Shown piece after piece: positions 21,801 through 30,608 of a stretch of DNA of 64,000 bases. The position numbers and the translations under genes are program-made. This stretch comes from Phaeodactylibacter xiamenensis (GTDB taxonomy: Bacteria; Bacteroidota; Bacteroidia; Chitinophagales; Saprospiraceae). The stretch's first letter is position 1. Each line of letters starts with the position of its first letter. The stretch lies in contig NZ_JPOS01000075.1 of assembly GCF_000759025.1 (NCBI RefSeq), positions 1 through 64,000 on the forward strand, read 5' to 3'. The notes under the pieces were generated by a model. That model did no database searches. It was not told the DNA's origin and saw only the letters and a list, made by a program, of their open reading frames with translations.

Positions 21801-22123
21801 CCAGTCTGTCGAGCTCACTCTACTATGCTGCTCTGGGAGCTCTGATTACCCAGATTAAGCCCGTGCAGCCCAACGAAAGTCAATTGCTGGCGTATGCAGA
21901 GGCCTGGTATGATGCGATCCACAGTGCCTTCCTGGAAGGGTATTTGCCAGTGGCCCGGGAGGCCGGGCTCCTGCCATCCTCAGATGAAGACTGGGAGCTG
22001 CTCATGCATACTTTCCAGTTGGAGCGGCACCTCTACGAACTGGGCTTCGAGCTTCAACAGAACCGGGGATGGGAAGCTATTCCTTACTGTGGGCTGCTGC
22101 GGCAAATTGGTGCAAAAAGATAG
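18869..22123 (+). CDS. treS: Maltose alpha-D-glucosyltransferase (trehalose synthase) fused to maltokinase-like domain
   Basis: 'WFKDAIIYELHIKAFQDSNADGIGDFNGL', GH13 'DGFRLDAIPYL'; C-terminal kinase-like region 'IRVHGDLQLEKVLFTGNSFVLFNFEG'. Confidence 0.93.
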   Translation: MPQQNKTPQDPLWFKDAIIYELHIKAFQDSNADGIGDFNGLIQRLDYLQDLGITAIWLLPFYPSPQRDGGYDISDYYSINPDYGTVRQFKTLLDEAHKRGLKVITELVINHTSDQHPWFQRARKAPAGSPERDYYVWSETTDRYKDVRIIFQDFEKSNWTWDDQAQAYYWHRFYSHQPDLNFDNPAVQGEIFKMIDFWTDMGVDGFRLDAIPYLFERDGTNCENLPETHVFLKKLRAHVEARNPNVMLLAEANMWPEDSASYFGDGDECHMNYHFPIMPRMFMAIKMEDRYPIIDIIEQTPEIPENCQWGIFLRNHDELTLEMVTDEERDYMYRAYNKDSASRINLGIRHRLAPLLDNNRQKIELMNSLLLSLPGTPVLYYGDEIGMGDNVHLGDRDGVRTPMQWNVDRNAGFSNTHPHKLYLPLINDPEYQYSTINVEVQQNNSSSLLWWMRRIINVRRRYKAFGRGDIKFLSPENAKVLAFTRSFEDEHLLVIANLSRHAQAVDLELPEFERYQPIETFGQAQFPPITRGQNRFTIGPFGYYWFELEPAYQNGRSNVNIPELQWSPERWTDFIQDKKYHPEFREVVRKFLSRTQKYNIDGRKLDSVEIVKVDPLRYEGGRSLLMILRTHYTEGFPELYFMPLAMRKGDYQRQPNAPAANQILCCLTGMEQEGYIFEADESTGFRNYLLRYLLEDKTELPEGFSFQLSNRLNGDTSDQPLPPARVIATQSNHRALAFGDQYFLKVFRRLEDTPNPELEINKYGHDSDLPVPGYLSHLEYQDKNKHPYVLAVLEPYVANQGTAWTYFYDNARRFLEYISVERENLPPLNEGIQAQFFGDIPLTRAHLLGQTVAAFHKGLTENDLPDFQPEAFSLHYQRSLFSAWNSQLRSGFQLMNKSNRMPDHQKVMLLEHKKRITDELRQIYDHKLDAVKIRVHGDLQLEKVLFTGNSFVLFNFEGDRTRSFSELRLRKSPVRDLASLSSSLYYAALGALITQIKPVQPNESQLLAYAEAWYDAIHSAFLEGYLPVAREAGLLPSSDEDWELLMHTFQLERHLYELGFELQQNRGWEAIPYCGLLRQIGAKR

Positions 22124-22202
22124 GTGAAAGGTGCAGGTTTTAATCAAATGGTGTAACTTTATTGGCGATAGAGTTCCATTATTTTGTTGATAACCTATTG
22201 TT

Positions 22203-23570
22203 ATGCCAGACGAATTATTGCTGAGCCTTCTGTTTTTGCTCATCGGGCTGTTTGCTGGTGGGCTGGTGGGCTGGCTTGCTGCCAAATTACGGTTTCAGCG
22301 CGATACTTTCTCTCAGGAGGACGTAGATGCGCAATACGTACATCGCAGCTTGTACCAACAGCTGGAGCAGCAGTCCGATGCGCAACGGGAAGACCTGTTT
22401 GAGCTACAGGAAGCCTACCGCCTGGCATCCGAAAAAGCTGCCCGCCTGGAGCAGGCTAACCTGCAGCTGGAAGATACCCTTCGCCACCAAAAGGAAGAGT
22501 CGGTGCAGTTGCAGCAACGCTTCCAGGCTGAATTTGAAAACCTGGCCAACCGCCTGCTGGAGGAAAAGAGCCGGAAGTTTACCGTACAAAACCATCAGCA
22601 GCTGGATCAGTTGCTGTCCCCACTCAGGGAACGTATTAAAACCTTTGAGGAGGGGATCGAAAAGCGGTTCGTGGAAGAAACCCGGGACCGCATCAGCCTG
22701 AAAAAGGAAATTGAAGGGCTGCGGGCACTCAATCAGCAACTGAGCGAAGATGCCAACAACCTGGCCAGCGCACTCAAGGGAGACAACAAAGCGCAAGGCG
22801 ACTGGGGAGAAATACAGCTGGAACTCCTGCTGGAAAAAGCAGGGCTACAGAAAAACGTACACTTCCAGGTGCAGCCTACTTTCCGGGATGAAAATGGCAA
22901 AGCGAAACGCCCTGACTTTATTATCAATCTGCCAGAAGATAAAACCCTGATTATCGACTCCAAGGTTTCCCTGAAAGCCTATGACCGCTGCTTCAGTACC
23001 GAGGACAAACAGGAAAGGGAGCGCCATCTGAAAGCCCATATTGACAGCATACGGCGCCATATCCGTGACCTTAGCAGTAAGAATTACACCAATCTGTACC
23101 AGGTCCACACACCGGATTACCTCTTGCTTTACATTCCCATAGAACCAGCTTTCGCCCTGGCTGTGCAGCAGGACCCACAGCTATTTGTGGATGCCCTAGA
23201 TGCCAACGTGGTGGTCGTATCGAATTCCACCTTACTGGCCACGATGCGCACCGTTAGTTATATCTGGAAACAGGAGAAACAGAAAAGTAGCGTGTTGGAG
23301 ATTGCCCGGCAGAGCGGTATGCTCTACGATAAGTTTGTCAACTTTGTGGATGACCTGAAAGGGGTGGGGCAGCGCATTCAACAGGCACAACACGCCTACG
23401 ATGATGCCATGAACAAACTCGTGGATTCAAAAAAGTACGGTGACACATTAGTAGGCCGGGCAGAACGCATCCGGGAACTGGGGGCCCGGACTTCCCGGCA
23501 GCTGCCTGAAGATATCGTGGAAGCTGCCCGGTCATCTGAGCTGGAGCCTCCTAAATCTGACGATGATTGA
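22203..23570 (+). CDS. rmuC: DNA recombination protein RmuC
   Basis: 'NKAQGDWGEIQLELLLEKAGL', 'RPDFIINLPEDKTLIIDSKVSLKAYD'. Confidence 0.93.
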   Translation: MPDELLLSLLFLLIGLFAGGLVGWLAAKLRFQRDTFSQEDVDAQYVHRSLYQQLEQQSDAQREDLFELQEAYRLASEKAARLEQANLQLEDTLRHQKEESVQLQQRFQAEFENLANRLLEEKSRKFTVQNHQQLDQLLSPLRERIKTFEEGIEKRFVEETRDRISLKKEIEGLRALNQQLSEDANNLASALKGDNKAQGDWGEIQLELLLEKAGLQKNVHFQVQPTFRDENGKAKRPDFIINLPEDKTLIIDSKVSLKAYDRCFSTEDKQERERHLKAHIDSIRRHIRDLSSKNYTNLYQVHTPDYLLLYIPIEPAFALAVQQDPQLFVDALDANVVVVSNSTLLATMRTVSYIWKQEKQKSSVLEIARQSGMLYDKFVNFVDDLKGVGQRIQQAQHAYDDAMNKLVDSKKYGDTLVGRAERIRELGARTSRQLPEDIVEAARSSELEPPKSDDD

Positions 23571-24441
23571 TCTCTGAACCGTGGGGCCAGAAGTAGATGG
23601 TTTTCTTGTGGTAGTTGATTGCAAAGCGGTAACGTGCCAAAAACTCCAGCCCCAGAATACCATCAATATTCGAGGATATCCCTTTTTTTAGGGTAGCGAA
23701 AACGAAGGTGGTCGCATCAAAAGGCCGGTCTTCGATTTCCATTCCTGACACTGGTGCTTTGTCGAAGTAGTCCGGCATATTGGCAAAGTCCAGCAACTTT
23801 TGTTGCGTCGCCCGGCCCAAAACTTCTTTGGGAAGTTGTGGCAGGAGGTGCTCCCGCATCAGGTTGTAACGGCCACCGATGTCCAGCCCCAGCCGATAGG
23901 TTTTCCCACCAATTTCAGCTTGCAGTACCGGCAGCCCCTGTTCAAGGTCAAAAGGCAGGCTAAACTGTGGTTTGTGTTGTTCGTGCAGCCAGGTGTCCCT
24001 GCGGTCATAGAGCAGGACGACCTGATTGCGGAAGTCAAACATAACTTCAGATTGCCGCAACAGCTCTGCCCCAATAATCCCCATGATCTCCTGATTGGCC
24101 GTTGACTCAAGATGGCTGATGTTCATCGCCACGGCTTTCATGTCCTGACGTTCCATGCCTGCCCATTCAAATTGGTCCACACTTACCGGAATACCGCTAA
24201 ACACAGACCGCTGCTGTTGGGCCGGAACCCTTACCAGGCCATTTACTTGTTGGGGGTTGACTACCGATTGGGGGAAGCCGGTATCCAGGATAAAGCTGCC
24301 CGTTTCTCCATTCATACGGGCTTCTACAATGACCATGTTATTGACCAGGCGAAAAGGTATCTTTTTGAAGTCGTTGCTTTGTGGAAGTACAGTATGGCTA
24401 CAGAACGCAGCAAATATTAGTGTGGTAAGTAGTTTCTTCAT
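23551..24441 (-). CDS. Retropepsin-like aspartyl protease family protein
   Basis: Two 'LDTGF'/'LGLDIGGRYNLM' motifs; signal peptide. Confidence 0.8.
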   Translation of the reverse strand: MKKLLTTLIFAAFCSHTVLPQSNDFKKIPFRLVNNMVIVEARMNGETGSFILDTGFPQSVVNPQQVNGLVRVPAQQQRSVFSGIPVSVDQFEWAGMERQDMKAVAMNISHLESTANQEIMGIIGAELLRQSEVMFDFRNQVVLLYDRRDTWLHEQHKPQFSLPFDLEQGLPVLQAEIGGKTYRLGLDIGGRYNLMREHLLPQLPKEVLGRATQQKLLDFANMPDYFDKAPVSGMEIEDRPFDATTFVFATLKKGISSNIDGILGLEFLARYRFAINYHKKTIYFWPHGSEINHRQI

Positions 24442-24600
24442 CTCTTCTTATCTTTTCCACACGTTGCCCTGTCCAAAAACACCAGCAGGGTAACGTTAAA
24501 TTAATAGTAAGTTAACATACAGTTAACATTAAACGTTTGTCTGTGGAGATAAGTTTCCTGTTCAGCAATATTTCCCATATTTGCGGCAGAACTTAATGAA

Positions 24601-25182
24601 ATGGGAAAGCGACTTGCAGAATTTTTGCTCGGGTTGTCCGGCTGGCGCCTAAACCCTTCCGTGCCTGAGGAGGTCAGCCACTGCGTAATCATTGCGGCGC
24701 CGCATACGTCCAACTGGGATATCTACTATGCCCGGCTGGGTTTTTACGTCATGGGCGTGCCCCTGAAGTTTACCATCAAACGGGAGTGGATGCGTTTTCC
24801 GCTCAACCTGATTATTGGCCCGCTCGGAGGCTTAGCCATCGACCGCCGGCCGCGGGGAGCTTCCGGCGAACGGCCCAGCTACACTCAGTTGATGGCAGAG
24901 CTGTTGGAAAAGCACGATAAAATTGCCATCATGGTCACACCGGAGGGGACCCGCGCAAAGCGCGATAAGTGGAAAACAGGCTTTTACTACGCTGCCCTTC
25001 AGGCCAAAGCACCCATATGCCTGGGCTATCTCGACTATGTCAAAAAAGAAGCTGGTGTTGGCGGCACGGTTTATCCATCCGGTGACATCGAAGCAGACCT
25101 GAAAAAAATCATGGATTTTTACAAAGATATTTCTGGTAAGCACCCGGAGCAGTTTGCGCTGGATCAGCGGTATGCCGGATAG
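24601..25182 (+). CDS. 1-acyl-sn-glycerol-3-phosphate acyltransferase family
   Basis: 'APHTSNWDIYYARLGF', 'VTPEGTRAKRDKWKTGFYYAA' (PlsC H-x4-D variant and EGTR). Confidence 0.85.
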   Translation: MGKRLAEFLLGLSGWRLNPSVPEEVSHCVIIAAPHTSNWDIYYARLGFYVMGVPLKFTIKREWMRFPLNLIIGPLGGLAIDRRPRGASGERPSYTQLMAELLEKHDKIAIMVTPEGTRAKRDKWKTGFYYAALQAKAPICLGYLDYVKKEAGVGGTVYPSGDIEADLKKIMDFYKDISGKHPEQFALDQRYAG

Positions 25183-25200
25183 TGGCCAATAGCCATCAAA

Positions 25201-27879
25201 TTATTCTGCTGAATGGTGCAGGACAGGCTGGCGGAAGACTTGGGTGCCCACATTTGCGCGAAGCAGGTACCAGCCCCGGGGCAAGGATGGAGGTATGGGT
25301 AAACGGACCGGTTGATCGGAGCGCAGGCGCATTGTCCTTTGCAAAATTAGCCGGCCATCCACACCAAGTAATTGTATCTCTGCCTCTGGCGCAGCAGTAG
25401 TAACTTTCAGTTGCAATTGGCTTCCAAAGGGGTTGGGCCAGGCTTGCAGTGCATTTCCGGTTCTTTTCGGCGCATCTGCACTACTGATCAGCGGTTGCTC
25501 CTGAATATCCACACAATAATCTTCCACTTCTCCAAAGTGGATATGAGGCTCACAGGGCTGGGGGCGCATGCTGCCAAAACCGGCCCATTTAAGGCTAATA
25601 CGCATCAGGGTATTGCCGGTCGCTGCACCGTCAGGGATAAACAGTTCTGTGCCCAGACTGTCATATCCCGGAAGTAGTATGGTATCTACCAAGAGCTCAG
25701 CAGTTGGTGCAAAGTGCCCGTCCTGATTCAGGTCAATCCAGATCCGAATGTATTCCGGATAGGCGATATGCTGAAACCCCGGGCGTACACTAACCGGGAC
25801 GATCTGCCCACGTGAAGCTGAAAAGCCCGCTCCCGGAAATAAGGGGTTACCTTCATTCAGCCCACTGTGGTGGTATTGTGTACCGAAACTCACCGCATCG
25901 ATCCATTCCGTGCCGGAGGTACCACCGTAGGAAGTACAGTACTCAAAGTCGGTACAACTACCGCAACCTGTGGTCACAAAACGTAAACTGGAAAAGCTGT
26001 TGCTGTCTTCTGCACAAGTTGTAGTCAGGTAGGCTTCGTAAGCGGTGCAGGGGGAGAGCCCACTCAGCTGCAGGCTATGCCCACTGTGGGTGGTGTTGAA
26101 AATCCAGCCTGAGTCATCCTGCACCCGAATTTGGTAGGCCGTATTGTTTTCAGAAACTTCCCAGCTTAGGGCGGCACTGGTATTGCCAACTGATGTGGCA
26201 GTGAGTTGGGCAGGAGGAAGGCAGCATCCCTGCGTGCGTACCTCAGCTATCGGAGATACTGAAGTCAGGCCGTCTGTACATTGGCGGACCAGCCTGACTT
26301 CATATCCGGTGCAGGTGTCCAGGCCGGTCAGCAGGAATGGGGAAGATGCATTAGGGGCTGATTCCCATTCGGCAGAACCAGCAGGGCGCCAATCGAGGGT
26401 AACCGAAAGGCTGCTGTCTGCGGTAGTCCATTGGGCGAGGGCTTCCTGTGTTCCATTGGGGGTAAGGTTCAGATTGTAAACCGGAGCACAAGGGGCACAG
26501 TTGAGCGCAAGCTCCTGAAGGGCCCGGAAGGTATTAAGCCGTCCTCCGGTAACTGTTTGTCCGGCCATAGAAGGCAGGGCATCCGTGGTGTTGAGCAGTA
26601 TAGACTTGGCTTCCAGTGCTGCAGCGCCGGGATCAGTATGGGCAAGGCTGCTTAAGTCAGGGCAGGTGGCACTGTACAGCAACCCGATGGTGCCTGCGGC
26701 GATAGGGCTGGCAAAGGAAGTGCCGGAGCTCCAGCCGTAACTTCCGCCCGGGTGTGTGGTGAAAACTTCTTTTCCAGGTGCTGCCAGGTCTACAGACACC
26801 GGGCCATAGGCACCTGTGCATTCATCCATGCGGTCAGAAGCAGTGACGGTAATCAGATAGGGGCTGCTGCAGGCGGTAGGCATATCACCTACTTCGTCAA
26901 TGTTCCAGCCTGAGTTGGAAGTAGCGGCACAATTTAGGATACCTGCTTCCCCCAGGTCATCGTAAATCTGACACCAAACCGGCGCTTCCGAGGGAGAAAG
27001 GCCGTTGACGCCCCATGATGTATTAGTGGCTACTACAAATGCGCCAGCTTCCCCTTGTGTTTCGTTGTAGCGTAGTCTTTGTTCCAGTACATACGCATAG
27101 GCGGCGATAGCATCTGCTTCAGTTTGGCTGCTGCCGGCTACCACCATGATTTTAATCTGAGGAGCTATGCCTGTGCCTCCGTTGCCATTTTGCCAGGCGG
27201 CACCAATCATACCTGCTACCGGTGTGCCGTGGTGCCCCTGATGGATGTGGTCGCTTTCCAAAACAGGGTTCCAGCCATGGTAATCGTCTACGTAGCCGTT
27301 TTGGTCGTCATCGATATGGTTATTAGGTATTTCCTTCCGGTTATGCCATAGCTTAGGGGCAAGGTCAGGGTGGTTGGCCTGAATGCCATCGTCCAGCATA
27401 GCGATGACGATGGTGTCCCCAAATGCTGTAGCCGGGCCATAGGAGGGGAGGCTCCAGGCTAGTTCGGCGTCTACATCTGCATCGGGCACGCTGTTTTGGG
27501 CGGACAGGTTTTGCCATTGCCACTGCTGCGGAAAGAACGGATCAGCGGGTATAGTGTCCCGGATTTGCAAGCGGTGGTTGAGTTGTACAAGGTTTACGTC
27601 AGGAGATTTGGAGAGCTGCTGAATGGCTTCGGCCGGACCGTAGTGCAGGGTGTCATAAGCCAGCAGGTGTATGAAAGTACGCCGGGAAAGCGTTTTTTTG
27701 TAAACGAAGCCTGTGGGGAAAGCGTCTTTGTTCAGGGCCTTTTCGCTGTTCAACTGCACGATGAGTTCACCGGGCACACGCTGTCCGTAAGCGGAAGCAA
27801 ATAGCACGCAACAGATCAGAAAACAGTAATTTTTTTTGCGCCGGGCGCATCTCATAGGCCAGTCAGATTTTGTGAACAC
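25201..27879 (-). CDS. Subtilisin-like S8 peptidase with FN3, GEVED and T9SS sorting domains
   Basis: 'IVIAMLDDGIQANHPDL', 'HHGTPVAGMIGA', 'SSGTSFASPIAAG', 'FGEVEDYCV', C-term 'LQAWPNPFGSQLQL'. Confidence 0.92.
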   Translation of the reverse strand: MFTKSDWPMRCARRKKNYCFLICCVLFASAYGQRVPGELIVQLNSEKALNKDAFPTGFVYKKTLSRRTFIHLLAYDTLHYGPAEAIQQLSKSPDVNLVQLNHRLQIRDTIPADPFFPQQWQWQNLSAQNSVPDADVDAELAWSLPSYGPATAFGDTIVIAMLDDGIQANHPDLAPKLWHNRKEIPNNHIDDDQNGYVDDYHGWNPVLESDHIHQGHHGTPVAGMIGAAWQNGNGGTGIAPQIKIMVVAGSSQTEADAIAAYAYVLEQRLRYNETQGEAGAFVVATNTSWGVNGLSPSEAPVWCQIYDDLGEAGILNCAATSNSGWNIDEVGDMPTACSSPYLITVTASDRMDECTGAYGPVSVDLAAPGKEVFTTHPGGSYGWSSGTSFASPIAAGTIGLLYSATCPDLSSLAHTDPGAAALEAKSILLNTTDALPSMAGQTVTGGRLNTFRALQELALNCAPCAPVYNLNLTPNGTQEALAQWTTADSSLSVTLDWRPAGSAEWESAPNASSPFLLTGLDTCTGYEVRLVRQCTDGLTSVSPIAEVRTQGCCLPPAQLTATSVGNTSAALSWEVSENNTAYQIRVQDDSGWIFNTTHSGHSLQLSGLSPCTAYEAYLTTTCAEDSNSFSSLRFVTTGCGSCTDFEYCTSYGGTSGTEWIDAVSFGTQYHHSGLNEGNPLFPGAGFSASRGQIVPVSVRPGFQHIAYPEYIRIWIDLNQDGHFAPTAELLVDTILLPGYDSLGTELFIPDGAATGNTLMRISLKWAGFGSMRPQPCEPHIHFGEVEDYCVDIQEQPLISSADAPKRTGNALQAWPNPFGSQLQLKVTTAAPEAEIQLLGVDGRLILQRTMRLRSDQPVRLPIPPSLPRGWYLLRANVGTQVFRQPVLHHSAE

Positions 27880-28026
27880 AACAAAACAAAAAGGGCGGCC
27901 GTTATGCTGCTGGGCTGATTTCTGTCGATAAACCCCTGTTGATGCTTAGAATGCGACATTTTGAAAAAGTGTTCAACAAAAGCAGTAGGGGGAATATGGC
28001 ACAAATTGTGATATTTAATTTTTCTT

Positions 28027-28034
28027 TACCTTTG
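28027..28034 (+). promoter_or_regulatory. Putative Bacteroidota promoter -7 element (TACCTTTG) with TTG 18 bp upstream
   Basis: TTG-N18-TACCTTTG, ~50 bp upstream of the 28083 start. Confidence 0.45.
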
Positions 28035-28082
28035 ATTGCAGACTTTCGGCATCCTCAAATCCGAAATTGAAAACACACGACT

Positions 28083-30527
28083 ATGAAACTATTGCTCAAT
28101 GCCCTAACGGCAGCCTTTTTATTGACAGCTATTTTGCCGGCAGAGGCACAACTGGGGCGGGCGAACAAAGACTACGAATTAGGCGCCTTCAACCTGGCTG
28201 TCCGTTCTTACCTGGAATTGCTGGAAAAGCGCCCGGCTAATTACGAAGCTATGGTGAAGCTGGCAGACTCCTACCGGTACCTCAACCAAATGGAAGAAGC
28301 CCGTAGCTGGTTCGAGAAGGTCATCCGCGAGCATCGGCTGGAAGGCGAACAGATGTTTCAGTATGCGCAGGTGCTAAAGGCGCTGGGGAGCTACGAAAAG
28401 GCTGAACAGTGGTTCCTTGCCTATGCCCGTGCCAATAAAGATGACCAGGAACGGGGCAACCATTTTGCCCAGAGTTGCCGCTTTGCCCGCAATCAGATCG
28501 GGCAGTCCTCCTCCTATTTGGTAAGCAATGAGTTTATCAATTCCAATGCCTCAGATTTTGCACCAACCTTTTACGGCGATCAGGTGGTTTTTTCTTCCGC
28601 GCGCAATAACCGGCAGCAGCCGGGAGCGTCCTGGACCGGGCGTTCTAATAATCAGCTCTACATGGCCCGCCTGGGGGGCAACGGCTTCCTGGAAGCCGAA
28701 GTGCCTCTGCAGAGCCGCATGCGGGAAAATTTCGTCAACCTCGGCCCGCTTACCTATGGGCCTGAATTGAGGGAAGTGGTCTATACCAAAAACAACTTTA
28801 TCGATGGTACCCGCCACATGCCAACCGGAGGGCTGGAATTAAGCATGGCCATGTCGCCCATTAATCAGAATGGTGAATGGACAGAGGAAATGCCTTTTCC
28901 CTACAACGGCTCGGGCTTCTCCACTGGCTGGCCTAACATCTCTCCGGATGGAAATACACTTTATTTTGCTTCTGACCGTCCCGATGGCTTTGGTGGGTTC
29001 GACATCTACGTCTCCTACCGGATGGGCAACACCTGGAGCGCACCTGAAAATCTCGGCCCGGTCGTGAATTCGCCCGGCGATGAGATTTCTCCTTTCCATG
29101 ATGGAGACTATCTGTACTTCTCCAGCAACTACCATCAGGGCATGGGAGGGTACGATATCTTCCGTGCTGAACAAGCCAATGGCCGGTATGCCAGGATTTT
29201 CCACCTCGGCAATTTAATCAATAGCAGCCGCGACGATTATGGCTTCATCTACGATGGTTTCCGCAACCTGGGCTATATGGTGTCCAACCGCCCTGGTGGG
29301 CGCGGGCATGAGGATATCTATAAAGTTTTCAAATCGGCTGACAATATTGTGTTGAAAGTTCGCAACGCCTCCGATGGCACGCCTATCCCTTACGCTACTA
29401 TCGACTTCATCAATTGTGGGGAAGGGCTCTTCAAGGCAGACAGCCGGGGGCAATACAGCTTTCAGGCGGTCGAAGGGCTGGACTGTGAGATCGTAGTCCG
29501 TGCTGATGGTTACTCCGATGCGGTGTTTCGGGTGTCTACATTAGGCTTACGCCAAAACCGGGAGCATGATATTATGCTGGCTAAGCAAGGTGAGCAGTAC
29601 GGGGGGCAGGTGCTAAACTATCAGTCGCGTATGCCGGTGGCTGGCGTACAGGTTACCGCTACCAATCTGGCCACTAATACCAGTATGGAAGCACAAACTG
29701 ATGCCAACGGGGAGTATGCCCTGGCACTCAGCCCTAATTCGGCTTACAGCGTGCGGTACTCCCGGCCTGGTTTCCGGGACATCAACCGCAACATCAATAC
29801 CAATGAAGGGAATGACCGTTCTATTCTGGGGGTTATTTCCATCCTGCCAACCGACTCAGCCCCTGCAGCCCCTATGCAGCCCGGTATCGATACCCGCCCG
29901 GGTACTCAGGCAGAAGGCCCTGAGGATGCCTTGCCCACCACAAGTGGCTTTTCGGTACAGGTAGCTGCCTTAAGCAAGCCTGGCCTGGATCAGTTTAGCG
30001 AGCTTACTTCAATCGGGCAGGTCTATTCCAAGGTAGAGAATGGCGTATACAAAATCAGAGTGGGCGTGTTCAGCACCCGTGCTCAGGCTGATCAGGCGCT
30101 AAAGTCTATCAAGACAGAGGGCTATAAGGAAGCCTTCATCGTTACCGAGCAGGGCACCGGGCAGAGCATCCGTCCCAAAGGCTATGATGCACCGGGTACG
30201 GGCTTTACCCCAAGAGGAAATACCCCTCCACAGTCCTATAATCAAAACCCTCCGGCACGTGCCGCTGAAGCCCGGCCTGCTACCGGTGATTACATGATCC
30301 AACTGGCCGCCTATCAGGATATCCGCTGGTTTGACCCGGCTACAGTTCGTGGTCTGGGGGAAATCCGGCAGTCCCGAAGAGATGATGGACTGACAGTCAT
30401 GTATCTCTCAGGGTATACGACTATGGAGCAGGCTATTCGGGCCTGGCAGCAAGTCAAGTCTAACGGTTACAATACCGCCTATGTCGTCCGGGATACGAAT
30501 GGCAGCCTGGAGAAGGTTTATCCATAG
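28083..30527 (+). CDS. TPR / PD40 (WD40-like) / carboxypeptidase-regulatory-like / tandem SPOR outer-envelope protein, PorE-like
   Basis: 'ISPDGNTLYFASDRPDGFGGFDIYVSYRMGNTWSAPENLGPVVNSPGDEISPF'; two C-terminal SPOR-like domains ('FSVQVAALSKPG...', 'DYMIQLAAYQD...'). Confidence 0.85.
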   Translation: MKLLLNALTAAFLLTAILPAEAQLGRANKDYELGAFNLAVRSYLELLEKRPANYEAMVKLADSYRYLNQMEEARSWFEKVIREHRLEGEQMFQYAQVLKALGSYEKAEQWFLAYARANKDDQERGNHFAQSCRFARNQIGQSSSYLVSNEFINSNASDFAPTFYGDQVVFSSARNNRQQPGASWTGRSNNQLYMARLGGNGFLEAEVPLQSRMRENFVNLGPLTYGPELREVVYTKNNFIDGTRHMPTGGLELSMAMSPINQNGEWTEEMPFPYNGSGFSTGWPNISPDGNTLYFASDRPDGFGGFDIYVSYRMGNTWSAPENLGPVVNSPGDEISPFHDGDYLYFSSNYHQGMGGYDIFRAEQANGRYARIFHLGNLINSSRDDYGFIYDGFRNLGYMVSNRPGGRGHEDIYKVFKSADNIVLKVRNASDGTPIPYATIDFINCGEGLFKADSRGQYSFQAVEGLDCEIVVRADGYSDAVFRVSTLGLRQNREHDIMLAKQGEQYGGQVLNYQSRMPVAGVQVTATNLATNTSMEAQTDANGEYALALSPNSAYSVRYSRPGFRDINRNINTNEGNDRSILGVISILPTDSAPAAPMQPGIDTRPGTQAEGPEDALPTTSGFSVQVAALSKPGLDQFSELTSIGQVYSKVENGVYKIRVGVFSTRAQADQALKSIKTEGYKEAFIVTEQGTGQSIRPKGYDAPGTGFTPRGNTPPQSYNQNPPARAAEARPATGDYMIQLAAYQDIRWFDPATVRGLGEIRQSRRDDGLTVMYLSGYTTMEQAIRAWQQVKSNGYNTAYVVRDTNGSLEKVYP

Positions 30528-30551
30528 GATTTCTCAGGTACTCGATACCAG

Positions 30552-30589
30552 CAAATGCCCCGGGAGACAAAGATCTGCCGGGGCATTTG
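30552..30589. terminator. Hairpin between convergent genes
   Basis: CAAATGCCCCGG...CCGGGGCATTTG. Confidence 0.6.
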
Positions 30590-30608
30590 TAGGTTTAGGG
30601 CGGGGCGC

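Noticed and set aside
18869-22123. TreS-maltokinase single polypeptide as a novel fusion
   Set aside because: This fusion architecture is already known.
23551-23570. 20-bp convergent overlap of rmuC and the aspartyl protease gene
   Set aside because: Short 3' overlaps between convergent genes are ordinary.
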